Origin: Trochalopteron elliotii
Lineage: Eukaryota > Chordata > Aves > Passeriformes > Leiothrichidae
Assembly: GCA_024734555.1 (NCBI GenBank)
Contig: JANPWX010000332.1
Location: 504,457 to 568,456 of the forward strand
Reading direction: 5' to 3'
Length of the DNA stretch: 64,000 nt
The translations under genes were made by a program, and so were the position numbers. The notes beneath the pieces are model-generated. The model ran no database searches. It worked only from the letters and a program-made list of their open reading frames with translations, and was not told the origin of the DNA. Of the stretch, positions 45,555 to 58,250 are shown piece after piece; the first letter of the stretch is position 1, and every line of letters begins with the position of its first letter.

Positions 45555-46605
45555 GTAGATGGAAAAGAAGATGCACAGCGTGTGACCCCTTTGTGAAGGA
45601 TCTGTCTCTCTGCTCTAACACACGCTCAGATCTTGTTATTATTCTCCGTGGTGGTGCGATTTTGTTTCTTTTTTTGGAAATCATCCCTACAGACTCGTTG
45701 TGATTAAATGTCTGATGTTTAAAGCTTCCATGAGCCTTTTAAGTCCTGTTTTGCAGTTTGGGCTTTAGGCCTGGGAGGTCTACAGTTCAAATCTCAGCAC
45801 ATTCCTCACTGCTGTTTTTAATTATGATTTGATATGGACATTATTGCTGCAGGGATCTCTCTCACACTTCAGAACACACAGTTTACCAAAAGTCAGGAGA
45901 TGCCAATCAAACTGGATCCCAGTTCAAAAGAACAAGGTCTATAGCGGCCTCATTTTGTGCCCAGAGAAGTATTTGGTTGATGTTTAGAAGTGACATACCT
46001 AGGGGAGGGAGGGAGGAAACATGAAAAGACCAAGGGGCAACCCAAAACCAAAAGGCTCCTGTGGGGTGAGATATGCCTGGTCCTGGATCACCTGGGGAAG
46101 CAGCTTTGGACACACAATATCTGCCCCTCCTTGGCTCTCTATGTCACAAAACTGTAATAGTGCACCTTCCTTTCTGCAAGGCCTGCAGAATGCAGCTGGG
46201 GAGATGAGGGAAGGGAAAACAGGCTGGCTTGTTGTGAAATTAATCAGTTCTGTGATGAGGAGAACTCATTCTGCCTTTGTATCCTCAGCTCTGAAATATA
46301 TTCTGTAGAGATCAAGGTGTGCTCTGTCTGAGCATTGTCTGTCCCTGCAGCTGATGAGGGAAGCAGGAGCAGTGACCATCCCCAATCTCATGGCTGCTCA
46401 CACCAAGCCCTAACCCTGACTGCTTATGGAACTCAGTTTTTTTCCTAAATATCCACATCTCCATCCCAGCTCTCCCTGTCTTTAATTCCTGACATTGAAA
46501 CAGCAAAAAAAGGTGTCTGGTTTTTACACCATCTTTTCTGCTTAGCTTTGGGTTTCTTGGGAGTGGGTCTGAGCCATCCCAGCTGAGAAAGAAAGTCCTT
46601 TTCAG
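45555..46605. other. Unique sequence
   Basis: No gene recognised. GTTCAAATCTCAGC near 45787 resembles a tRNA B box, but no A box, anticodon stem or acceptor stem accompanies it. Confidence 0.4.
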
Positions 46606-46673
46606 CAGAGCACGCTGTCGGGATGCTGATGACTTTGGCTGCAAGGCAGCTTTGATCAGGACCTCTGCACTGG
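46606..46673 (+). other. Possible 68-nt exon, unidentified
   Basis: The acceptor AAGTCCTTTTCAG and the strong donor CTGG/GTAAGTAT bound 68 nt. One frame is open and reads RARCRDADDFGCKAALIRTS then AL. Its entry phase does not match the exit phase of the 45497-45554 candidate, so the two are not obvious neighbours in one transcript. Pseudo-exon status cannot be excluded. Confidence 0.25.
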
Positions 46674-48060
46674 GTAAGTATAACCACAGACACTTTAGTC
46701 AAACTGCTTTTTATTATGTAAACTATACCCACGGCTGCCCTGAATTAAAACAATTTTCAGATGGGAGTCTTTCTATGAAGGGACCATTTCATTTCACTTT
46801 GCTTCTTTTCTGGTTTCCTGCATTAAAAAAAAAAAAGGGGAGCCTTGAAAATTGCTTGAAATATTGCATATTCATTTTAAGATCTGCCACTGGGTCATAT
46901 TTTGCATCAATCAAGCAGCTAAACCTTTATTTGTCAAGTTTTGATTGAATCTTGTAGTTAAAAATAAAAAGAAAAGGGAGAAACATGACCAAAAACTGTA
47001 TTTTATAGTAGTCTGGGTTGGAATATAGAGTAATGATAACGAGTGGATTTGGAAGATGAAAGAATGAGATTGGAACCTGTGTCTAACATCAATAAAATTA
47101 GAAGAAAGTCCTCAGGGTCAGCAGACAAAGAGGGCACTGAAAGGCCAGTGGAACTAGAAAAATGTCATTTTTCTCAGTGTTAAGACTCTAGCCAGTCACT
47201 GGGACAAAGATTTTGGTTGGAATCATTTTACAAGTCCTGTATAAATAGCTGGATTTCCAGGTTCTGGGATTATTAATTTGGGATTTAAACATGACATTTG
47301 CACTCAGTTATCTTCCCCTCTCTACTCATTTTATGGGTGTGTCAGGTATCAGAAAAATCAGACACTACCAGGGACATCATAACATCAATCTGGGCTCTCT
47401 CTTTAAGAGGAGCATTTCAAAATCTTGTTTGGAGCTTCCAGGCTCAGGAGATGGTTTCCATACCTTGGTCCCCAAGCTGAGCCTTCTCACCGAGGGTGGT
47501 GGAGGGTTGTGGTGCTGAAATTATGACAAATGTCCTGTTTTCACCTTGAGGATGGAAAGGTAAGGCTTGGAATCCCAGCTCCCTGAAATCCCTGCAATGT
47601 GTAATCAAATCCTTTATCATATTGCTGACTGAAGAAAGCATGGAGACATGTTTTAAGTGAATATCTATTTTATGGCACATCCCTCCACTGCTGTGTGATG
47701 CACGACCCGGTTACCACTGCAATCCAGAAACAAAGGAACTGGAAGTGCTCAGGATTGTAATCTGCATAAACGTGGTGATTTTGTTTTACAGGGAGTCCTC
47801 CGGGAATGTACAAAAAGACAAAGAGTTTGCAAGTGCTGATAACGGTGACAGATCTGGGAGTAAAACCTTCACATGGCTGAGGCAAACCTGGACACCTCGG
47901 ACACAAACAGCTTTTCTTTCCTGCTTTCTTCAGGAATTTTAGCAGTGACAGGCCATCATCTTAAACAGTCTTCACATGTGAACTATAATGCAGGCAGAGC
48001 CTTAGTTTGAAGTTTTGAATTCAGAAGTGTAGCCCAAGAACCTGGAAAGGGCTCATCCCG
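46674..48060. other. Unique AT-rich sequence
   Basis: Nothing recognised. A 13-A run near 46825. Confidence 0.4.
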
Positions 48061-48106
48061 GAGTCACAAAGACTCATTAGAGTCACAAAGGCTCATTAGA
48101 GTCATT
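48061..48106. repeat. 19-bp tandem duplication
   Basis: Two copies of GAGTCACAAAGRCTCATTA (48061-48079, 48080-48098), followed by a partial GAGTCATT. Confidence 0.9.
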
Positions 48107-49558
48107 GTCCTGCTCTGGCTGGAGCTGAAGCACTGACAGGTGGGCACACCTTGTCCCAGGGAGTCTCTGGGACGAGCACACCTCCCATACACACAGATTT
48201 TGCTTTTTCTAGCAGGATTCTACTCCCTCCTCTCCCAGACTCTCCGTTGCAAATGTGCCAGCCTTGTCGGGACAGAATTTTACTACTCCTTCCCACCACT
48301 AAAACAGCAGGACTGGAACAAAAGAGAGTTTTCTGACTTCAGTTAATTCCTTCTTCTCCTCTGGTTTCCCATCCTCACACACTGAGTTATTATGAAGATA
48401 AAAACACTTGCACACTATCAAGGTATCTGCATTCAGAATCAAAAGAATACTGTCATACGTTGCCAGTTTGCCAGCACCATGTGCCAGACTTTCCAGGCTT
48501 CCAGCCTCAGATATCATCATATCAGCAAAGAGGAAATCTCAGACGTTGGAGAAGTGTTGTACTCCCAGGAATTCAGGCAGCCTTGTTTCCCAGCCAGCTT
48601 TCTGTTTCTATAAACACTGGAGAAGTTGCACCCAGCTCCTGAAGCCAGTAACAGGCTGGGCATGTGATGACTTCCCAAAGCCACATGGTTGCAGTTATAT
48701 TTCCATACAGGCTCTTGAATATTTCCAACAGTTCCAGCCTAAGCAATGAGGGTTTGTGGTATCACTAACCCAGACCCAGTGCTTCTTGCTGCTCTTTCTG
48801 TAACTGAAGCTTCTTAGGGATTTTTAGGGCCATTTATTTGTTTTTAAGGAAAATGTAATTTGCAGGTTAAGAATGAGTGCAGGGGGGGTCAGGTCTCCTG
48901 GGTGCATCCTTCTGAGTTCAGTTACCAGCTTCTCTGTGAGCATCAGTGTGACAGGAATTGCACTTAATGACTGCATATAGAGCCCTTTGAGATCTTGGAT
49001 GAAGCAGCTTATTGAGATGCAAAATATTCTTTTGAAGAAGAGTATTTCCTCATACTTCTGGGCATGAGTATGAAAAACACGCGAGCAGATGATGTAACTC
49101 TGGGCCTGCACTGCTGGCTCTGAGCACTCCAGTTGTAGCTGAGTTAGTAAAACTTTATCCTCCTATTCTGGCCATGCTTGAGGGACAGAGCAACCCAAAA
49201 AAAATGCTGTGTGCAGCCATCCCTTGTGTGCTGCAGTTTTCTGTCCCAGCCAGGGCTCAGGGATGGCCTTTAAATTGGCATTTCTACTAGTCAGCCTTTT
49301 GCTCCTCATTAATTAGCCTGTAAATCCCTCTGAAATCCCTCAGGGCAGAGTGTTTGTGGCACCACAACACCTTTACACAAGAGAAGTAAATCTTTTCCAA
49401 GGCAGAGATGGAGGAATGGGAGCCTGGAAGAGGCTGGATTCAGGTACTCCCAGTGCCCTGACAGAGGGAGGGCTGGCAAGGCACAACGAGGTGTCAATGC
49501 TGCTATGACCAGCAACATGGAGCAGATCATCTGTGCTGGATAGCAACCTAAAACTTCC
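48107..49558. other. Unique sequence
   Basis: No gene recognised. The 113-codon plus frame at 48408-48749 and several others overlap on both strands without domains. Confidence 0.45.
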
Positions 49559-49598
49559 CATTTTATTTGCCCAGAATTCATTTTATTTGCCCAGAATC
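49559..49598. repeat. 20-bp tandem duplication
   Basis: CATTTTATTTGCCCAGAATT is followed at once by a copy differing in the last base. Confidence 0.92.
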
Positions 49599-50404
49599 CA
49601 TCTAAATCCCTCTTTCCCCTCTGCTCCCCCTGACACCATCCTGGCAGCAGCCCCCACACCCTGAGCCTCATCCAGGCCCCATTCAGCTCATGCAGGCCTG
49701 GCTTTCACCATCTCCCAGTGCTTTTTTCCAGTCATAAAAAGCTGTTATGTGTTCCTAGAAAACTGAAGAAGTGTGATCCTTTCCTGCAGATGTCTGAAAA
49801 AAAACAATTTACAAGTCTGCTGTGGCTTCCATCCAGTGTCCCAGTGCTAACATGGCTCTGGTGCACGAATTAATGCTGCTGAGGGAAAAAAAAAAAGTAT
49901 TTCTGAGGGATAAACTATTAGAGGCCCAGGGAAATATTCATTTTGGGGTGAAAGAAACCCAAACAACTAAAGCATGAAATGAAGCAAAAGAGCACAGCTG
50001 ATTTTTATAACTTCATTTACGTGCTCTGTGTGTATCCTAAAGAAAAAATTTCCTGGAATTGTGGGGTATATCCACAGTTTCTTTGACTCGGAGCTGTCAT
50101 GCTGGCCTGCCCACAGTAGGCATGTGTTTTCCATACATGAGCTCTTTTTATGATTAAATGCATTGAGCATGTGTGAGAGTGGGGCAACGTACAGCAGCTG
50201 AAATTCCAATTCTTGAGTGGCTGCTAGATGGGAATTCACTTTCACCCAATGTGTTTGAGGTGAGGACAGGAGGAAAAGGAGCCATCCAGAGATATGAGGG
50301 ATGGGAACCCAGGGGCTCCCTGATTTGGCAGCAATTCCCAATTTTGCTGCCTCTGCAATGGGGGGGAGAGGCCCAGACTGATGTCTCACAGCTCTGTCCT
50401 GCAG
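49599..50404. other. Unique sequence
   Basis: No gene recognised. The 155-codon minus frame at 49967-50434 has no recognisable domain. Confidence 0.4.
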
Positions 50405-50471
50405 GAAGGGGAGGAAGGAAAGATCCCTGCCCAAGTCAAGCCACTTGTTTCAGCTCCTGGCAGAAGAAAAG
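50405..50471 (+). other. Possible 67-nt exon, unidentified
   Basis: The acceptor CAGCTCTGTCCTGCAG and the consensus donor AAAG/GTGAGT flank 67 nt open in frame 1 (EGEEGKIPAQVKPLVSAPGR then RK, exit phase 1). The frame meets a stop (GTG AGT GAT, with TGA in frame) just past the donor, as expected for a true exon/intron boundary. Family not recognised; a lncRNA exon or pseudo-exon is possible. Confidence 0.28.
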
Positions 50472-51311
50472 GTGAGTGATGGTGCATTTTTTTGCTGCTG
50501 TGCAGCTCCAGCCGTGCTTTGGAGGGGCAGCCCAGCATCTTCTGGGGCTGCTCAGAACATGCTGCCCCACCAAACCCCAGCTCTACCTGCACCAAAACCC
50601 AGCTCAAGGGTGCCTGGAACATTTAATTAAACACCAGTTCTAAATTCTGGCCTTGCACTGTATCATCCATAGAGCTCCTGCCACGGGGAGGTCACAGAAT
50701 AATCAGGGAGCACATTTTGTTCAGCCTCCCCTGTGGTCTCAGAGAGAGGAGGAAGAAGATGGCAGGCAGGCAGAGGGGTATTCAGAGGGTTATTCTTTCA
50801 TCTTATTTTGCTTTCAAGCCATGAGTGAACGGGCTGCTAGGTGTTGCAGAGGAGAAAGTGTAAAAATTCAGGCTGGGAAGACAGACAGAACCTGGCTGAG
50901 GGCGTGGGTGTGTTTGGGTCAGGGCAGGAATGGTGTGGCAATGCTCTGAGGAGGAGCACAGCAAAACTATGTGGAGCCAGACAGCAGCTAAAGAGGAGGA
51001 AAATGCAACAGGAACTGCAAGAATTGTTATTTTTAAAATTCTTTCTCCCCAGGTCATTTTTTGACCAACTCAATTTTTCCACATTCACCTTGGTTAAAGC
51101 ATTATAATACCATTCGTGCTTGGGAAAACGTGTATATTTGTAATTAAATGCTATGTAGCCAGTCTGTATTGCACTGTGTCTAAAAATTCTTTGGTGACAG
51201 GAAATCTCCAATTCAGCTCAATGAAAATGCTGCCTGAGAAAGAAGTAATTAAAGCCTGGGTAAGACTCTCATGCACTGTTTCTAGAGACAGCTGCTTCTA
51301 ACCCAACCTGC
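50472..51311. other. Unique sequence
   Basis: No gene recognised. The fragment GGTCACAGAATAATCAGGGA near 50690 is only faintly like a reversed CR1 tail. Confidence 0.4.
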
Positions 51312-51332
51312 TTTTTTTTTTTTTTTTTTTTT
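51312..51332. repeat. T21 homopolymer
   Basis: Twenty-one consecutive T. No retrocopy body adjoining on the complementary strand is recognised. Confidence 0.95.
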
Positions 51333-54300
51333 GACATTTGTCACACGAGCTGCTTTGCACCTTTACCACAAAAACAGGGATTAACCTGCAGCCAAAGCAA
51401 TGCAGGAATTTTTCTGAGTTCCCCACCACAGAAAAATAAAAATCCAGAACAGCCCACCAGTGCCATGGTTTACCTCTGTGTGATTTTTTTATAAATAGGG
51501 GCGAGAGGGAAAGAATTACACTTTGCCCCCAGGTTCAGACTGCTTGGTAAGAATCTCAGACACTTTAAGTAGGCGCCACAAATTGTGTAAGCCCTGACCT
51601 GCTGGCTGGCTGCCTAGTTCACATGACAGAGATATCTGATGGTTTTGGCAAGGCAGATTGAGGTGGAAAGGTGCCTAGAAACCAACAGAAACAGGGCAGC
51701 CATCCTAAGGGGGTTGGAAAGGAAACAGATCTCGAAGGTGCAGTTTGCATCTGGGGAGAGAGAAAGGAGTGGGATTTTTTTATTATAATAAATCTGCTTG
51801 ATTCCTTTCCTGTCACACAGATAGGAAACAGCAGGAGTATATTCATATTTTGGAGGCAAAGGAGTCCCTTCAATCCTCAGGAAAGCTTTTTAATGAGTGT
51901 AACAACGCTGAGCACATGCTTGGCCCAAAGCAAAGCCACTCCATTTTTACTACAGCTCCTTTCCTTGTGCAGCATCCCAAAACTGCAGGATCTGGGAGGG
52001 TGAAAACCAGAATAACACACGTACAACCACTGCTGCTCTGGGGTGCCTTTTCAATCAGGGCATTTTCCCCTTTCTTCAAGCTGTTGGAGCAGTAAGGTGG
52101 AGGCAGGAGCTGCCAGATGTGATACTGCCTCAGGGCACAACGTGATATGGAGTCAGGAAAATCAGATGTTGGATGCAGGAAGCATCACTCATAAAGTTGC
52201 TGCTCCCGAAAATTCCCTCCACCTTTTGCTGAAGAGCCTCTCTCCCCTGACAGTCCAATATTTTCAAAAGTGAGCCTCAAAAAAGATTTGCTTATCTACA
52301 TTCAAGCCCTGCTAAGAAGACAGTAGGATCCATGAAGTGCTTTTAATCTTCTGCCACTACAATTCCACCAATCTCACACCTGAAGACAGTGCAACAAAGA
52401 ATAGATCAGTGAAGAAGGAAATCACTGAAATCCAGAAAAAGTGAAGGGTGAAAAGAAGGGAAAAAAGCCACTAAAACCTTCCTCAAACTCTTTCTTTCAG
52501 CTCTCACAGGTTCTCAACCTCTTTCCACAGATTCTTTCTTCACTAGGTTCCCTACTAGGCAATTGATTGGGGCTTTAACAGCCATTAGCAAATGAAAGAC
52601 AGCGAAGTAATTAGGAATCGGGATGTCAGAGAGGGAGAATTATTTGCTGAGTGATTTATTGATGATTAACTTTGTTCTAATGTTCTTGCACACACCGAGC
52701 TGGCATTACTCACGACCAGTTCATAAGCAGGCAGTTCAAAAAGCAGCTTTGTTCCAGTTGTGTTCATGGAAACACATCCTACAACTGAGCAGCATCGGGA
52801 GATTTGCCACATGCTCGTCTGACTCCTCTCCCACAATGGTGTCATTTTTAAAAGCCTGTTCCCCACTGCCAGATTTATTTGATTTACGGGTAAAATTTGT
52901 AAAATAGTCCCATCAGAAAAGGAGTCCTTAAAGCATCTTAGAGAATCTGTAACAAGAAATATTCACCAAAGGGCTCCCCTGTGCTATTAGTATTTGTACT
53001 GCTGTGGTGCCTGAGGCCCCAGCTGAGATCAAGGCCCCGGTGGTGGCCAGTGTACAACAAGATAATGAGAGACAGGTTTCCCTCACTGCCCTGCCACGGC
53101 CAGAAAAAAAAGTGAAATAGACTGAGAAAAGGTGGCTGAAGAAATAGATCTCAGGAAAGAACCCCCTTCTCCTGTTTCTAAGCCAGATCATCACTAAGAT
53201 CATTAAATATGCACCCAAAATATCATTGTCAGGTATTGCTCAGGCTGGAGCTTCACTTGGTGATGCTGGCACAGGTGCAGAGCTCCTGAATCACATCTTG
53301 CCTGTCCAAAACTTGAGTTTGGGAACAAAAACAGCTTTGCCCTCTCTCAGCAGCAGGTTACTGAAGAAAGAAGAAGATCCCAAAGCAAGTTTGGCACTGT
53401 TTTAAAGCAAAATACTTGATCTGATGTTGCAATACAGAGCACGAGGCAGGAGCAGAAAGGATCCATCCTCTCTGGATGGAGCAGGAGCTCGCAGAGCTCA
53501 GGTTACTAATAAATCATTACTGATTTCTTCCATTTCTCAGGTTTGATTTAGAAAATCATGTGTGGACAGTGATAATTCATCAGCTTGAGTTCTTTAAACA
53601 GAAATCCACAAATTGTGCAATTGATTCTGCCAGGCCTGAGACAACGGGGCTGGCTCAGGGTTTTTCTGGAAGGATTATGACGTGTAATTGGCAAAATGTC
53701 AATTCTTTATTATTGCTTTTCACAGGCCAAAAGAGCTGTGTTAAATTGGGGTTAAGGCTGACCCTACAGAACAGCAATTTAGGGTAATACCAATCACCTT
53801 AAAAACACTGTATCACTAAAGCAAATCTGTTGAAATCCAAGAGGTCAAAATTAAGGTTAAAATTACAGACAAAGAAAACATGTATTAATGGTATGAAATT
53901 CCATGCAAACATTCCTGGCTCTGCCAACTTCAGAAGAAATTCTCATGTGAAGTAGCTGTTTTTTTTAAGTCATCATCAAATGTCATTGTTATTTTCCCTC
54001 AAGAGAATGTTTGCTGTCACTAAAAAAACCTCTCGTTCTATTGGGATAATCAGAGAAAAGAGAAGGTTTTGATATGAGAAAATACTCAAAGAACTTTCCA
54101 TGTTTAATCAGAGTAAATCAAGCAAGATTTATTTAGGCAGAGGACATGATTGTTCCCTATAAACATCACAGTTTACAGACAGGGAAGGGCATCAAATAAC
54201 AATGGTAACACAAGAAAGGATGGGAATAAATTATCCAGAGGTGAGCTTAGCTCTGAGTGAGGAGGATCCTTGCTGGCAGGGCACTGACATCCTGAAGTAA

Positions 54301-55779
54301 GCTTATATTCTGAAATATCTGGGAAGGGAAAATAAGCAATATTCTGCATTATTTGGAAAGGGAAAGCTACAAGTTTAACTATTAAGGTATAGACTGATAA
54401 ATTCATTCAATTTAATTATATTAAGGGGTTTCCTGTGACAGTCCTGAGCTGAGGTAAAAGACCTCTGAGATCTTTCTCCTTGTCCATGTACAGCTGATGC
54501 CAACAGCTGGTTCACAGGAGAGGGAAGCAAGAATTCATCTCTGTGAAGAGCTGCCAAGGCTTCATAGCTATTTGAATCAGGTTTTTTTTTTAAAAAAAAA
54601 GAAAAAAACCATAAGCATTCAACTGTGTACAAATTAATACTTCATCATGACTGAGATCAATAGGAAATGGCAGCCAGTCTGAGAAGTGGAATTTGTGGGG
54701 CATCCCCGAGGGAATTCTCTGTATTTGCTGTTTTGGCAGCTTCCACCAACTTTCAGTTACTAAGAAAAACATGGGAAAAAATGACTATTAGGGCCATAAA
54801 ATGAATTCAAATATAGCCCTTGTGTGAGATTTCTATGAATTTTAATTTAATGGGGAATGTCTGTAATGTTCTAGTAAATGTTTCTGGACAAGGGAAGTCA
54901 GATGTGGAAGGCAAGATTTATTGAAGAATCTATTCCTTCTTTATTTTAAGTTCCACAAGATTAACTGCTTCCCTTGTAAGTTTTTGGAAAGTTAATTCTG
55001 CCATCAAAAAAAGTAATTGCTGCATTTACAGGGAGAAATATTTAACAAGCACAAGAAAATGAATGAACCTGTGCTCACATGAAGCATCCAAGTTCAATCA
55101 TTTCATGGTGGAAAACCATTTTCATGGCAGGGATTTTTAAGTGCTCCTGGTATTTATGAAAGGAGAGAGGCCCTGAACTTCCCACATGACTTTTTAAGTC
55201 TCAATACAGAGCAAAAATAATAATTTGCCTTCAGACTTGCTGTTTTCAACAAGGATTCCTTTCCCTGTTTTCACAGCAAGTCCTGTAAGGGGCAAGTCAG
55301 ACAGAAGAAGCTTCACAAAAATCTGGTGAAGGGAAAAGAGTCCAGTGAGTGAGTGTTGGCTGTTCTGAGCCCATCCAGGATCCAGGGAGGTTCCCAGGTC
55401 TTTCTGAAATTCCTCTGAACATCCCAGTCCTTCTGCTCAGCCAGGAGAAATCAACTCACCCCCTTTCAGCATCAAGGCAGACACAGGAGTGGGGTTTCTT
55501 CTGCAAACTTTGCTACAGAAAAATTTTTTTCCCCTTAAAGGCTTAGTAAACGTCCTGAAGAATCTCTCTAATGGGAGCAAATTGAGTAGGAGAAGCTGAT
55601 ATTTACACTTCCTTTACCTCCCTGATTTTCGGTGCACAAACATTTCTGCCTCTGTGTTGTTCCACACTTGGTGACACAGAGGAAATCACTGAGTGCTGTG
55701 AAAAATTCCCATCTTTGGGGCAGTGGGTTGTCCCACATTTGGCAAGGGAGGACTGACTCCTAGCTTCAAATTTTCCTTT
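51333..55779. other. Long unique non-coding stretch
   Basis: No gene, RNA or repeat family recognised over 4.4 kb. The acceptor-like CTTTCTTTCAG near 52490-52500 has no convincing donor. A T/A palindromic run lies near 54582-54600. Open frames stay under about 110 codons. Confidence 0.5.
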
Positions 55780-55815
55780 TTAGAACCCAAACCAATTCCA
55801 TGACTCCATGATTTT
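55780..55815 (+). mobile_element. CR1 3' tail remnant
   Basis: TTTAGAACCCAAACCAATTC followed by CATGACTCCATGATTT matches the terminal end of CR1 (CCAACCCAAACCATTCCATGATTC type). Only the last ~35 bp are recognisable; the rest has decayed or was never inserted. Confidence 0.55.
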
Positions 55816-56039
55816 ATAAAGTTATTCCTTCCTCAGAATAGCTCAGGTGAGATTTCATTTAACCTCCTTGGATGGGATGGATTTTCCTAAAATGCAGCAA
55901 CATTATTTCCACCCCTGCCATTTTCTCTTATCAGAATTGTGGAATTGAAGAAATCCACATCAGTTTCTCCTATTTCTTTCTGCTTGCATGATTAAAAAAA
56001 AAATAAATAATAAAACTCTTTTATTACAAAGTGCATTTC
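55816..56039. other. Unique AT-rich sequence
   Basis: Nothing recognised. Confidence 0.4.
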
Positions 56040-56290
56040 AAAGGCCTTGGCTTGTTACTCTACAATTAGTGATTTTGTGTTAGCACCCCAGGCCCAGAGC
56101 CAAATCATAAAAAAATAAAGGAGAGAGGATGAAATGTACACGCTTTTTGTGATATCATCATAGGTAAACAAAGAGGCAAAGCAAAGGCACCAACATGAAG
56201 CTGCCAGGACTAATTATTGGGTGGGATGTGAGGCACAGAGTGAACAAAGAATGAGAAAAAGCAGCCAGTGTTCCATGGCTGCACTTCATA
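56040..56290. promoter_or_regulatory. Block resembling a conserved non-coding element
   Basis: Contains GTAAACAAAG (Fox/Sox-like), ACAATTAGTGATTTTGTG, GATATCATCATAGG and GGACTAATTATTGGG. Unique, no repeat signature, no open frame of note. Inferred only. Confidence 0.25.
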
Positions 56291-57890
56291 GGTGTCCACA
56301 GGACACTTCTCCCTAAATTCTGGCACGTTCAGCTTCCAGGGGTTACTCAGCTGTAAAGCTCTGTCACCCTTTAATCTTGGATATTGAATATTCTTTTATC
56401 CTAAAAGAAACCTAAACCCTCATGGTGCTGGAATATTTGTTAACCAAAAAGTCCTCGAAGCATGAAGAAAAAAAAATTCATTTTCTAAGAATGGGGACTT
56501 AAGTTATAATAAATGTGAAAGTTCACACTGGCTTCTTTTTGTTAACAGGGTTTTTTTCCTGGTTATCCACTTTCTCAATACTTGTTGGGGGTCAGTACCT
56601 TTCAGCCTTCCACCTTTCTGTAAAATATATCTGAAATTAATTCATGTGTTCAACAATTGATAGAAATGCAGAGATAAATTTGCATAGGAAGAGAAACTGT
56701 GAACATCTTTCCCTAGAAAGCAATATATACAAATAGCATTAAATGAGATATGGGGTTTTGTATAGAAAACACTGGAATAATTTGTGAAATAGGAATTATT
56801 TTTTTTATTTTAAGCAAATGTTTGTGCAAAAGGGTTGAAATTCGATGTGTGATACTGTCAGATGGGATAAATCACAGTTCACACGTTGCAAAAGGGATCC
56901 TGTGTCAGGAGTTCTCAAACATTGCCACTTGAGGAAATAGATTTTCTCATAGATAATTCTTCCTTGCTTTTGATCATAAAATATCTCATGTGTATCTAGA
57001 GTAATTTGCTTGCATGGGATCCAAGTAGGAGCAGGAAACAATTCAGACTATTTTACATTGTCTATTAATTAAAGCAGAAAGAAATTAGGAGGGGTCACAA
57101 AAATGTCATCCCTTTGAACCAACCTCAAGATGCAGAGGAACAGCCCATAAAGGGCAGTAAAAGCTGTGAGACACAGAATAAAACACCTGAGGTCAATGAC
57201 TGTGAGGTGCAAATGAGGCCCAGGACACACCTTGTGCTGAGTGAACGGTCTGTTTATTAATAAACAGAGCCTGGTATGTGCAAAACAATATTTTTCCATC
57301 CTCATCCTGAGTCAAGTAAGCAGCATTTAAGCTGGGGTTTAATTGGGCCTTTTGTAGGCAGCAGCTCCGTTGGAGAAATTTGGATTTGAAGGAACTCTTA
57401 AAGAGCTGGAATTTTCCAGCGCTGCAACTTTGCTTCAGGGGGTCTTGGCTTTTATTGAATGGTCCTTGGATAGGAGCAAAATAAAACACGGCCTTGGCAG
57501 GGAGAGGGGATAACGTAAGAGGGGAAGACAATGGTGCAGGAGTCCATGGCAAAAAATCAAAGGCAGGAGTTGTTACACTCATCAGATTGAAAGCAGTGAG
57601 GAAAAAAAGCAGTAGCAGCAGGACGTAGCTGTGAAAACACAGCCATTGTTTTTGTGCCCTGTTAGACTCAGCACCTCTTACTGGCACTTTGATATAAAAG
57701 TCCTTGTCCTGACAACTCATTTACCCCCAGCGCCATAAGAAAGGGATATTGGCACATTCCTGACATTACCTGATTCATTAACTAATAAAACATCACTAAT
57801 TGCAGAGAACAGAGGAGCAAACCAGGGCTGTGGAGTATTTCTTCTGATGGCTGATAGCAGTGCTGGGCACTGAGAGGGGAGGCTGATCTG
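56291..57890. other. Unique AT-rich sequence
   Basis: No gene recognised. The 175-codon minus frame 57193-57720 has a hydrophobic stretch (YVLLLLLFFLTAFNLMSV) about 30 residues in and no other feature. I see no splice or promoter support, so I do not call it a gene. Confidence 0.45.
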
Positions 57891-58250
57891 AGGTGTTTTG
57901 CAGACAGAACAGTTTGCCTGACGGAGCATCACATTAATGAGGCAAACTCCGACTTTTGCACAGTGGAGAGATCAAGACATAAATATCAGGGCGTAACCCA
58001 GCAGAGGAAAATCCTCTAAAGACTTGTTGAAAGATGTGGTATCAAATGAATTGCTTACTTCTTAGAGACTGCTTTGATATTTATTGGTTCAAATTGCTCC
58101 ACTGACTCACTCTTGCATAAGCTTTCATGCCCCATTTTAATCTTGACATTTCGGGAAGCCAGGCTGAGGCAGGGTAATGACTGGGTTTACAAAGGATCAA
58201 AATGAAAAAGAAGAAGCTGGGCTGTAATAATTATAGCCTGTGCAAAACAA
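57891..58250. promoter_or_regulatory. Block resembling a conserved non-coding element
   Basis: A unique block with CACATTAATGAGGC, GACATAAATATCAGGG, GATATTTATTGG and GTAATAATTATAGCC motifs. Its composition differs from the surrounding transposon-influenced DNA. Inferred only. Confidence 0.25.

Noticed and set aside
45760..45805. tRNA-like B box GTTCAAATCTC
   Set aside because: No matching A box, anticodon arm or acceptor stem can be drawn around it.
50685..50740. Possible reversed CR1 tail GGTCACAGAATAATCAGGGA
   Set aside because: Only about 20 bp of loose similarity and no further CR1 sequence.
57193..57720. 175-codon minus ORF with a hydrophobic stretch
   Set aside because: The hydrophobic run is about 30 residues in and lacks the context of a cleavable signal; no homologue, promoter or splice signals.
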